Positions 20,810-32,800 of a stretch of 64,000 nt of DNA are shown piece after piece. The position numbers and the translations under genes are program-made. Origin of the DNA: Nannocystis sp. GTDB lineage: Bacteria > Myxococcota_A > Polyangia > Nannocystales > Nannocystaceae. Under the pieces are notes generated by a model that was not told where the DNA came from, ran no database searches, and saw only the letters and a program-made list of their open reading frames with translations. The stretch lies in assembly GCA_016712315.1 (NCBI GenBank), contig JADJRG010000013.1, forward strand, positions 806,001 through 870,000. Reading direction: 5' to 3'. The first letter of the stretch is position 1. Each line of letters begins with the position of its first letter.

Positions 20810-23800
20810 CTACGCGACCGCCATCCCCAAGCTCTTGCGCGCCTTGAAGTAGTCCTCGCTGATGCTGTAGAGGACCAGCTCCTTGATCTTGTCCTTCGGC
20901 GTCATCGTCGCGCCGAAGGTCGCGGCCTCCTGCGAGATGATGTGGGCCGAGACGACCATGTCGTTGCAGAGCAGCATCCCGACGCGATAGCCGGCGATCT
21001 CGGTCGCCTGCGCCCACTTCTTCACGTCAGCCGAGCCGCCGGCCTCCACGAACTTACGCATCAGGCTGCGCATCTGGTCGACCGCGCCGGCCGGCAGCCG
21101 CCCGACGATCTCACGCGCGTAGGCGTTCAGCTCCGCCGGGTTACCCCCTGCTGGCATGCCGCAGATGTGCATGCAGGTCATGAAGATCTGCTTCAGCCGC
21201 TGCGGCGAGCGGTCGAGGCAGACATACGCGTAGTGCGGCAAGTACAGGTCGAGCATGTGCCGACCCAGCGCGAAGGTCAGGTGACGCTCGTTCTTCCCCT
21301 TGAGGAGGTTGGAGAAGATCACCATGGTCGGGCGCAGACGGCCGTCACGGACGCAATTCATCACGGTCACGTCGCCGGGCTCCTCAGGGCGGAGGAACGC
21401 GTCAGGCTGACCGATGTTGAGCACGTTCATCACGTACTTCGCGACCCGCGAGACCAACTGAGGATCGACCGACACGTCGACCAGATCGCTGGGCTTGAAG
21501 GCGGGGGGTAGCGGCTTCGCCTGCCAGGCCGCCAGCGCCGGCGCGATCAACCCGAGGATGCCGGTGAGGAACGCGTCCTCGTCGGCCGGGAAGACGTGGC
21601 GACGCAGCACCTCTTCGCTGAGGCGCTGACGCGCCTGCACGAAGTCGGGGCTCTGGTAGCGATCGTAGACCGCCTGCTCCTCCTTGTTGGCCTGCTTGAG
21701 GAACACCAGCGTGCGAGCCACGCAGAAGGCCTTATCCATCTGCTGCGAGCGGTTATAGATCTTGAAGAGCGCGTGGTAGCTCTCGTAGCGGAAGGGCTCA
21801 CGCGAGATCAGGATCTGGTGCTGCTCGACCGCCTGCGCGACGTAGTCGTTCGGGTGCTCCTCGAGCAAGCGCTCGTACAGCTCGGCGAGCATGTAGTGGC
21901 GATCGACGCTCTCTGGATCGAGACGATTGGCGACCTCGAAGGCCGCGACCGCCGCCTTGTAGTCCTTGAGCCGGGTCCGGTAGATCTCCGCCAGGTTGCT
22001 CCACAGGGTGATCTTGAGCGAGAGCTGCTCGTCGCCCTGCGGCAGCCGCTTGAGCATCTTCCGGTAGGAGCGCTCGAGCGCCTTCCAGTCCTTGCTCTTG
22101 GTGACCATGGCGTCGATCGCCTGGAACGCCTTGAGGAAGCTCGGGTCGTCGTCGAGGACCATGTTGAAGCGATCGATCGCTTCGTCATGGGCGTTGACCT
22201 CGTCGCGGAGCACCACCGCCGCGGTGTAGTGGTAGCGCGACCGACGGACCGCGTCGGACTCGATCGAGATCAACCGATCGAGCGTACGCACGGTCTCCTC
22301 CCACTGCTTCTGGCGAGTGTAGAGGTCGAGGAGCGTGTGCAGCAGCGGGTAGTCCGTCGGCCGCAGCTCGAGCGCCGCTTGGTACGCCTGCGCGCACTTG
22401 CGCCAGTTGTTCAGCTTCTCGAGGTAGAGGCGGCCGATCTCCTTCTGGAGCTCGAACTTGCCGGCCTCATCGACCGTGTCGAGCAGCGCCCGCTTCGCCT
22501 GGATGACCCCTTCCCAGTCGCTACCCGCCGTCTGGAGCTCGATCACCGCCTCGAGGGTCGGACGATCGTGGGGATCGATCTCTAGCGCCTTCTCCAGGTA
22601 GTTCAGCGCCTTACGCGCCTCGTTCTGGTGCCGTTTGATGGTGCCGAGGCGGTAGTAGACGAGGACGGTCTCTTTCGGGGCTTGGCTGTCGCGATGCTGC
22701 ACCAGGATCGTTTGGTAGAGCTTGAACGCCCGCTCCCAGTCCTGCTTCTCGAAGTGCAGGTCAGCCATGCCGCTGAGCACCTCGCGGTCCGTCGAGTCGA
22801 TGTCGTACGCCCGCTTGTACTGCTTGAGCGCCTTGTCCGGCTTACCCACGGCCCGCGCGACCTTCGCCGCCTGAAGGAACAGGTCGCGCTGATCGCGATC
22901 GCTGAGCTCCAGGGTCTCGACCTTACGCGTGAGCATGTCAAAGATCGGATCGGCGGCCTCGAACTTCTTGTCCTCGAAGTAGATCTGCGACAGCACCTTG
23001 CCGCTGCGCACGTGCTCGGGGTCAAGATCGAGGACCTTGGCGAAGAGCGCGGTCGCCCGCGGCCGGTCGTCGAGCTCCTCGTAGAAGACGAAGCCCGCCT
23101 CAGCGGCGTAGTTGGTCTTCTCGAGCTTGTTACGGGCGCACTCCGCCGCCATCTCGAGGTTACGCGCCGCCTTGAGCCAGTCGCGCCGCGACTTGTACAG
23201 CTCCGCCAGACCGACGAGCGCGGGCACGTGGCCCGGCTCGACCTCTAGCGCCTGGGTCAGCCGCATCTCGGCGGGCCCTGCGTCGCCGAGCTTGTTCAGC
23301 AGCACCTCGCCGAGGCGCGTGAGGTGCTCGACTCGCTGGCCCGGGTCGCGAGCCAGCGACACCAGCCGCTCGAGCGTCTTGATCGCCGCGCGCCAGTCCT
23401 CGATCCGCTCCTGAAGTTGGCTCAGCTTAAGCGCTGAGTCGTAGTGGTTCGGGTCGAGCTCCAGGATCTCGCTGTGGGTCTCGATCGCCCGGTCGATGTC
23501 CTGGATCTGCTTCTCGTAGACCTGGGCCATCGCCTGGAGCAGCTCGATCTTCGCCCGATGATCGGGCGCTGCGTCGACGTGGCGCCGGTATGTCTCGACG
23601 AGCTCGCTCCACTTCTCGAGCTTGGTGTACAGCTCCTCGAGCTGGCGGTAGGTCGGCGCGCGGCCCGCGTCGAGGAGGAGCACCTTCTCCAGCACCTCAG
23701 TCGCCCGCAGCGGGTCACCCGCGAGCTCGACCAGCGCACGCGCCATCTTCTCGTAGATCGAGATCTGCTCGTGGTGGTCATTGGTCACGTCGAGCTGCGC

Positions 23801-26800
23801 CTCGAGGATCTCGAGGTACTCAGGGATCGCGTTCCCGGCCAAGTAGAGCCGCTCAAGAGCCACCAGGGCGTCGCGATCGCTCGCGTCCATCGCCAGGATG
23901 TCGCGGTAGGTGGTGATCGCCGCGCCCGGGCTGTGCAGCGCGGTGTCCTGGACCTGGCCGATCCGCTTGCGCAGCGCGATCGCCCGCGCTGGGTCGTCCA
24001 TCAGGTCGGCGCGCCGCCGCAGCACCTCGACCAGCTCCTCCGCCTGACCTTGGCTCTCGTGGAGCCGAGCCAGCGCGTCGAGGGCGATGATGCTCTCTGG
24101 GTTGACCTCGAGGACGCGCCGGTAGCTGGCGATCGACGCGGTCACATCACGAAGACCGACCTCTTGCACCTCTGCGAGGTTCTGCAGCACCTTGGCCCGC
24201 ACCTCGAGGTCCTGCTCGAGCGGCACCAAGCGCTCCAACGTCTGCGCCAGCTCGACCGACTGGTTGCCGCGACGGTAGAAGTTCACGAGCTCGCGGAGCG
24301 CGTTGACGTTGCCCGCGTTGAGCGCGAGCGCCTTCTTGAGCGCCTGGATCCCGTAGTCGGGCCGGTCGAGGTGCTCGCCGTACCAACGACCGATCTTCAC
24401 CCAGAGCTCGCACTGCTCCTTCGGATCGGCGATCTGCGTGACGATCCCGTTGTACTCGTTCAGCAGCTCGCCCCACTTGCTCGCGATCGTCGCGAGCCGC
24501 TCGAGCTCGCGGGACGTCTCCTCGTTCGAGTAATCGACGTTGAACGCGGCCTGCAGGACGACGAAGGCGTTGTCGAGGTCACCGATCTTCTCCTCGAAGA
24601 CCTTCGCCGCGCCCTGTAGGCTCGCGACCTTGACCAGAGGCTCGGGAGAGATCTCCGCGCGGGTGATCAGCAGCTCCGTCAGCGTGCCCCAGTCCTCGGT
24701 CTCCCTGTAGATGTTCTCGAGCGACTCGCCGGCAGCCATGTGCAACGGCTCCAGCTCGAGGATCTCCAGGTACGCGCCGGTCGCCTGCATCTTGTCGTTG
24801 AGCTGCTGCTCCCAGATCCCGGCGATCTGCATGAGCACGTCGATCTTCGAGAGCGTGTCCTCGACCACCTTGGTCTTGCGCTCGAGGACCCGGATGACGT
24901 CCTTCCAGCGGCCCTCGTTCGTGTAGAGCTGCTCGAGCGCGGCCATCGCCTCCATATTCCCGCCGTCGAGCTCGAGCACCTTCAGCCAGGCGTCGATCGC
25001 GGCGCCGGTCTGCATCAGATATTCGCCCTCGATCCGACCGAGCTGGGCGAAGTGGTCCCGCACCTGCTCGGCGCCGAGCACCCGCGGCCCGACGGCGATC
25101 AGCCGGCGCAAGATGTCAGTGAGCTCGACCCAAGACTCGTTGCGCTCGTAGATCGCGTGCAGCGCGTAGAGCGTCTGGACGTTGCGATCGTCGAGCGCGA
25201 GCGCGCTCAGCCACGAGTCGATCGACTTCCGCTCCGACTGGAGCTTCTCGCGGTAGGTCTTACCGAGCGACTGATAGACCGCGACCTTCTCGCGCACGGC
25301 GCTGAGGACGTACACCTGCCGCTCCAGGATCTCGGCGTACTCCTCCCAACGACCCGAGCGCTGATGCAGGATCGCCAGCTCACCGAGCGCGAGCCCGTCT
25401 TCTCCGCGCAGATCGAGCACCCGACCCCAGAGGTCAACCGCGTCGCCCTCACGGCTCAGGCACTCCGACGCGATCTTCGCCATGCGCTGGAAGCAGGCGG
25501 CCATATCCTCGTCAGTGTTCGCGATGTCCGAGATCCGCTGGTAGGTGTCCAACAGCTCCTGCCAGCGGTGATGGCTGAGGTACAGCGCCTCGAGCTGCTC
25601 GAGCGCCCGGAGGTTGTTCGGCTCCAGCTCGAGCGCCTTGTTGTACGCAGCGATCGCGTCTTCGTAGCGGGCGAGGTAGCGATCGAGGCTGAACGCCAAG
25701 CGCATGTGCAGATCGATCAGGAGGTCCTGATCCATCGTCCCTTCGATGCGCCGCGCCAGGATCTCCGCGAGCTCCTCCCACATCGACGACTGCGTATAGA
25801 TCCGGTCGAGCGCCGCGAGCGCGTCGACGTCCTCGGCGCGTAGCTCGAGCACCTTTCGGTAGGCATCGATCGCGCGCGAAGCGTCTTGCAGGTGGACGTC
25901 CAAGACGCGCGCCGAGCGGCTGTAGATCGCCAGTTGAACCTCGGGCGACGCGCCGCCGGCTTGCAGCACCTGCTCGCCAACGTCGACGATATAGGCCCAC
26001 TCTTGCGTCAGCTCCGCGAGGCGCGTCATCTCCTCGGTGACCGTCTCGTTCAGCGGGTCATCCATGTAGGCGCGCAACCACCAGAAGTACGCCTGGCCCG
26101 CGTCACCGAGGCGGCGCTCGCAGATCTCCGCGACGTTCTGGATGATCGCGAGACGATCAGACATCGCCGCGGTGACCGCGAGCTTGACCTCGCTCAGCTT
26201 GACCAACGCCTCCCAGCGCTCGGCGGCGTAGTAGAGGGGCTCCAAGATCTCCGCGATCTCTTGCTGGTGCTCGCCCTCGGCGAAGATCAGCTCGAGCGCG
26301 CCGAGCGTCGCCCCATGATCCGGGTTGATATTCAGGATCTCGCGGTAGACCTCGATCGCCTTCGGCAGGTCGCCGATGTTGATCTGATAGACCTGCGCCA
26401 TCCGGAATTGGTGCTCGATCGTCTCGTTCTCCTCGTCCGAGGTCTCGATCTGAGCCCGAAGGTTGTCGACCAGGTCGGGCCAGCGCTCGAGCGAGGTAAA
26501 GATCCGATCGAGCTCAGCGATCGCGATCTCGTTCTCGGGGTCGAGGTCCCGCACCTGCCGGAAGCGGTTAATCGCCTCCTCGATGGCGCCGAGCTGCTGC
26601 TCTTGGATCCGCGCGACCCGCAAGATCATGTCGACCTTGATCGAAGGATCGAGGACGTTATCAGCCTGCTCGCTGAGCAGCGCGGCGAGGCGCTCCCACT
26701 CTCCGGTCACCCCGGCGAGGCGGCTTAGCTCGCTGATCGTCGCCTCATGCGTAGGCTCCAGCGCCAAGGCGCGCGCGAAGGCGTCGAAGGCGCGATCGTA

Positions 26801-29800
26801 GAGCGCGAGCTGACGCTCATAGATCGCCGCGATCTGGTGGAGGCGCTCGATCTTCGCCGCTGGATCCTCCGTGTGGCGGACCATCACTTCGTAGATGTCG
26901 ACCAGCTTCTCCCACTCCGCGAGTTGATCGTAGAGGGGCGCCAGGACCTCTGCAGCGAGCATCGCCTCGCTCTCACCGTGGACGATCCTATCGAGCGCCG
27001 CGATCGTCGGCGCGTGATCTGCGGAGAAGCCTAGGACGTCTCGGTAGCTCTCGACCGCGCGCCGCATGTCGGCGAGCTTGGTCTCCCACAGCGCACCGAC
27101 CCGGTGGCGGAGCTCGATCTGCTCGGCGCGTTGCGGGCTCACCTCGACCGCCCGCTCCAGGATCTGGAGTTGATCGGGCCAGCGCTCGACCTGACCATAG
27201 AGACGGTCGAGCGCTTGGATCGCGTCGACGTCGCCGGACTCGAGCCCGAGGATCCGCTCGTACGTCTCGATCGCCAGCTCTTTATCGCTGAGGCGATGCT
27301 CGTAGACTTGGCCGAGGATGTGCAGCACCCGCCGCTGATCCTCTGGATCACCCGCGAGCTCGACCTTGCGGACGTAGATGTCCTTCAGGCGCTCCCAGTT
27401 CTCGAGCAGCGTGTAGAGCTTCTCGAGCGCGTCCAAGGCGGTCATGTCCGCGTCGTCGACCGAGAGCACCATCTGGTAGAGCTCGATCGCCCCCTCGGGG
27501 CTCTCCATCACCGACTCGCGCACATTCGCGGCGTAGAGGATCAGCGCCTTGCGATCCCCGATCCCCTCTACCATGTCGGACTTGCGGACCACGGCGGCTA
27601 CGAGCGCGTCGAAATTGTTCGTCCGACGATGCAGCTCGATGAGCGCGTCGACCGCGGCGAAGCTGGCAGGGTCGATGCCGAGGACGCGCTCATAGCTGGC
27701 GGCCGCCTGCGCGGGGTTGTCGAGCACCCCCTCGTGGATCTGGGCGACCTTGAAGAGGAGCGAGATCGCGAGGCCATCGTCGACGATGTCTGGGAGCACC
27801 TCCTCATAAAGCTCGACCAGACCGCTGAAGGCGCCCATCTGCCGGGCGACCCCTTCGAGGCGCGACTGTGAGTCAGTGTTTGAAGGCTCGACCTTGAACG
27901 CGCGACCCAACGCCGAGAAGGCGGCCTCCTCGTCGCCGATGATCTCGTGCAGCTCCGCGATCCGGTGGAGCAGCGCGATCCGCTCGGAGGGGCCCTCCGA
28001 GTGCTTCACCATGATCTCGTAGCACTGAATCAGCTTGGGCCACTGGTTGGTGGTCCGATAGATCGGCTCGAGGATCTTCGCCACACCGAGCTGCTCGCCC
28101 TCGTGCGCGAGCAGCGTCTCCATCGCCGCGAGGGCGACGTCGTTCGCCGGATCGAACTCCAGCACCCGTCGGTAATTCTCGGCCGCCAAACTGGCCTGTG
28201 CGAGTTGACCGAGCCGCAGCGCGCCGAGCCGCAGGTTGAGGGTGATGACCTGCTCCGCGTCTTGAGCCAGCGTGAGCTGCCGCTCGAGGTTCTCGGAGAG
28301 CTCAGCCCACATGGACAAGTTCTCGTAGAGGCGATCAAGTGCGACCAACGCGCGGACGTTCTCGAGATCATCGCCGAGGATCTCGTTATAGGTCGAGATC
28401 GCCTCATTCGGCTTCTGAAGCATGTTGTCGAGGATCTGCGCGATCCGGAAGCGGAGCTGTTGGCGCTGATCGAGATCCGTGCTGAGCACGACCTTGTTGC
28501 GATAGACCTCGAGCAGGTCGCCCCAGTTCTGCGCGCGCCCGTAGAGCTTCTCGAGCGCGTCGAGCGCGTCAACATTGTCAGGGTCGACGTCGAGCGCTCG
28601 CTTGTAGTACTCGGTCGCCTTCTCGGGGCTGCCCAGACGATCGTCGTAGATCTCAGCCAACCGCATCAACAGGCGACGCAGTAGGTCCGAGGGTAGATCG
28701 CCGTTCACGGCCTCCTCGTAGAGCCCGGCGAGATCCGCGTGGCGACCCTCGAGGGTCGCGAGGCGATCCAACGCGTCGCAAGCGCTGCTGTTCTCCGGGT
28801 CGATCGAGAAGGCCCGGCTGTACGCCTGAAACGCCTTCGCCGCGTCCCCCATCGGGCCCGCCAGGATCGAACCGATACGCAGAAGGAGCCCGACCTGGGC
28901 GGACGGTGACTCCTCGGCCGCGAGCTGAATCCCGAGGCACTCGACCTGCCGCGGCCAGCTCTCGAGCTGCTCGTAGACCGGCAAGAGGATCCCTGCGACG
29001 GTGGTCTTGAGCGAGTCGTCACCGAGCCATCCCTCGAGTCGGGCCCGCGAGTCCTCATCAAACCCATCGATCTCCAGCACCTGCCGGAAGAGATCAATCG
29101 CAGTCTCGGCCTTATTGAGGCGGTCCTGGTGGACGATCCCCAGACGCAGGAGGAGACCCGCGCGGACAGCTTGAGCGCCGTCATCCAGCGCCACGAGCTC
29201 GCGGCGGATGATGTCGGCCAGCTCCGGCCAGCGCTCCTGACGGAGGTAAATACGATCGAGCGCCGCGAGCACCGCAGGATCTTCGACGCCGAGCGCCAGT
29301 ACCGCCTCGTACGCGCTGATCGCCGCGTCGTCATCACCGAGCTGCTCACGCAGCTCGCCGATCCGCGTCTGAATCGCTCGTCGTTCGGCGTCGTCTTGAG
29401 CGAGCGAGAGCTTGGTCGTAAGCACACCCAAGAGCTCCTCTTCGCGGCCGAGCGCCACGTACAGCCGCTCGAGCGAGTTGAGCGCGGTAGCCTCCTCCGG
29501 GTCGATCGCGAGGATCGCCAAATTCGCCGCGAGCGCAGCGTCGGCGTCGCCGAGGCGAGTCTCATAGACAGCCGCGACCGAGTGCCGTAGCGGGATGCTC
29601 GGGGTCTCTGGCCCGTACTTCTCGATCGCCGCGACCAACGACTCGACCAACGCCGACCAGAGCCCCGTCGCGGCGGCGAGCCGCTCGAGCTGCACACGAA
29701 CATCCTCAGCGGTATGGTCCTCCTTGAAGGCCTCGCGGTAGTAGGAGAAGGCCAACGATGGATCGCTTGAGATCCGCTCGGCGAGATCTGCGAGGCGCCG

Positions 29801-32800
29801 CAAGAGCACCTGGCGCTGCACAGGCTCCTCGGTGTGGCGCAGCTTGATCTGCAGCGGCTGCGCGATGTTCCGCTCGTCCGCGGCCTCCTCGTAGAGGTCG
29901 ATCAGCCGCACCGCCACGCCGAGGTTGTTCTCGTCGAACGACAGGGCCTTCTCGAGCGATCGCATCGCCCGATCGGGCTTCTCCAAGCGGCCGTGATACA
30001 GGTCGGCGATCTTGACCAAGAGCGCGGTGCGACTCGCCCCCTCGGCGGTCTCCGACTCGCGCTCGAGGACGCGGACGAACTCGCCCCACTTCTCCTGCCG
30101 CGCGTAGAACGCCTCCAACGCGTCGAGCGCACCTTCGGCGAGGTAGAGCTTCTTCAGGGCGTCCTGCGCGCGCCGGTTCTCAGGCTCGAGCTCGTACAGT
30201 TGCTCCCACGCCCGAATCGCGGCGGCGTTGTCGTTGACCTTGTCGGCGTAGAGCTGACCTAGCTTGGTCAGGTGCTGAACCTTCTTCGCCCCGTCCTTCT
30301 CGACGGAGGTGAGGGTGGTCAACACCCTCGCGAGCTCCGCCCACTCCTTCTCGCGCTCGAGCAAGCCCTCGAGCTGTTCAAGCGCCTCATGGTTGGTCGC
30401 GTCGAGCTTGATGACCTCGCTCCAAAGCTCGATCGAGAGCGCGTTCTTCTTGATCTTCGTCACCGCGGTCCGCGCGATCTCCATGAGACCATCACGCCGC
30501 TGGGTTGCGTCTTCGACGAGCGCGAGCTCCTTCTGCTGGATGAAGACCATCTTCTCCCAGTCACGACGTCGGGAGTAGAGATCCTTCAGCTTCGCGATCG
30601 CCTCAGTGTTGCGATCGTCAGACTCTAGGACAGACTCGAAGCTCTTGATCGCCTCTGCCTGGTTGTTGAACTTGTCGAGGAACAGGTTCCCCGCCTCAAG
30701 GTTCAGCTGAGCGCGCGCCGTGAGATCTTCGGTGAGCTCCGCGCGGCGACGGATCCTACTGATCAGATCCGGCCAGCGCTTCATCCGCTCGAAGTGCACC
30801 TGCTGCGTCTCGATGACCTTGAGCAGCGACGCGTTATCGCCCAGATCCTCGAGCAGTTTCTCTAGCGAGGCCAAGGTCGTGATGACCAAGCCGGGCTGCC
30901 TGAGGCTCTCGTCGTAGATCCCGACCAACTCCCAGTAGGCGGCGAGCTTGCCGGGATCGTGATCGTCGAGCAGCTTGATGTCCTCCTTCAGGAGATCCGC
31001 GACGTTGCTCCAACGTCCCGCCTCGGAGTAGAGCGCGCGCAGCCGAAGACGGGGAAAGCGCTTGTTCGGCAGCTTGTTCGCGGCGTCTCGCCACGCATCG
31101 AACGCGCGTGAGCCCCCTTGCGACTCGGCCTGCCGCGCCGCGTCGATAATCGCCTGCTCGGCCCCGGTGTAGGTCTCTTCGCCGTCGACAGCCGATCGCG
31201 CCTCTGAGTCCGTGGGTTGCGACGCTGGCTCCGCCGCCACGACCTCGGCTGCGTGTGACTCCGCAACCGGCTCCTCCGCAGCCGCCTCCTCCTCCTCGAT
31301 CTGTTCTGTCGATTCTTCGGCTGATAGCTCCGCTTCTTGAGACGGAGCCTCCGCCGGCACCTCGGCACCTCGCCGAGCACTCGCCTCTGCCTCTTGACGC
31401 GCCTTCGCCTCTGCCTCTTGGCGCGCCTGCGCCTCTGCCTCCTGGCGCGCCTTCACCTCGGCCTCCTGACGCGCCTTCGCCTCGGCCTCCTGACGCGCCT
31501 TCGCCTCGGCCTCCTGACGCGCCTTCGCCTCGGCCTCCTGACGCGCCTTCGCCTCGGCCTCCTGACGCGCCTTCGCCTCGGCCTCCTGACGCGCCTTCGC
31601 CTCGGCCTCTCGACGCGCCTTCGCCTCGGCCTCTTGACGTGTCTTCGACTCGGCTTCTTGACGCGCCTTGTCCGCGGACGACGACACCGCAGCCAACGGA
31701 CCCGTCGCCGCAACAAAGGCATGGACGAGCGGACTGCCCGGAAGAACGGAGCCCGCTTGACTGAAGAGGTGACGCGCGGCCTCTAGATCATTGCCGAAGC
31801 GCCACGCCAAGTCCGCCGCGTAAAGCGCGACCAACGCGGCGTCCTGTGCATCTGGGATAACCGCGAGCCCGCGCCCCGCGAGCTCCACCAGCGTATCAGT
31901 CGCTTGGTGCTGAAGCGCCTGAAGATAGAGGAGATGGAAGGCGCCCACATGCCACGGGAAAGAGCGCTCATCAAGGAGCGTCGCCCCTCCCAACGAATAC
32001 GTCAGCTCCAGCGCTTGGCGGTAGAAGTAGGCCGCCATCTCGACGTTGTTCAGGCGTACCTGCCAGACCGTAGCGAAGGTGCGCAGCAGAAGGATCTTCT
32101 CCGCGGGACCATCGACGAGGCTGACACGACGATCCTGGAGCTTCTGGATGTGCTGCAGGTGACCACCCGCAGCGAGCAAGACCTCCGCGACGTAACCCGC
32201 CTCTGCGTGCTGTGGGCTCGCATCGAGCGCCTTGAACAACAACGGCAACAGGCGCTGATCATCGGCAGCCTCCTGCTGGAGGATCCGGGCAGCCTTCACG
32301 TAGAGCGTCGCGAGCTGCGGACCACGCTTGGCTACGTCCGCGCCGAGAGGGTCGGCCTGTCCCGTCAGCACTGCGAGCTGGTTGAAGATATTCTGGAGGG
32401 CAAACTGCCAGTTACCACGGTCGTAGAGGGTCTCCTGGAAGCGATCCTGGTAGTCGTCGTTGTGACTGTCGGCGCTCGCCGCGACCTCGAGATAGGGCCG
32501 AGCTTGATCGACCTGCCGCAGGTTGAGCAGCGCTCGCCCATACTGGTGGTTGAGCTCCGCCGCGCGCGCGGGGTCGCGGTTCGCGCGCAACTCAAGCCCC
32601 ATCAGCCGCGTCACCATCTCCAGATGGGCCATCCGCTGGTAGATCTCGCGTGCGTGCTGCAGAGCGAGGAGGTTTTTCTGGTCCAGCTTAAAGGCCTTCT
32701 GGAAGCACTGCATCGCTCGAGCACGATCGAGGACGACACCCTCGAGCACGCGTCCGAGATCGAAGAGCGCCTTGGACTGTGCGGCTCCGTCGCCAGCGGC

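Noticed and set aside
31380..31680. CRISPR array
   Set aside because: The 24-base repeats are directly adjacent with no spacers, stay in the frame of the giant TPR gene and encode octapeptides.
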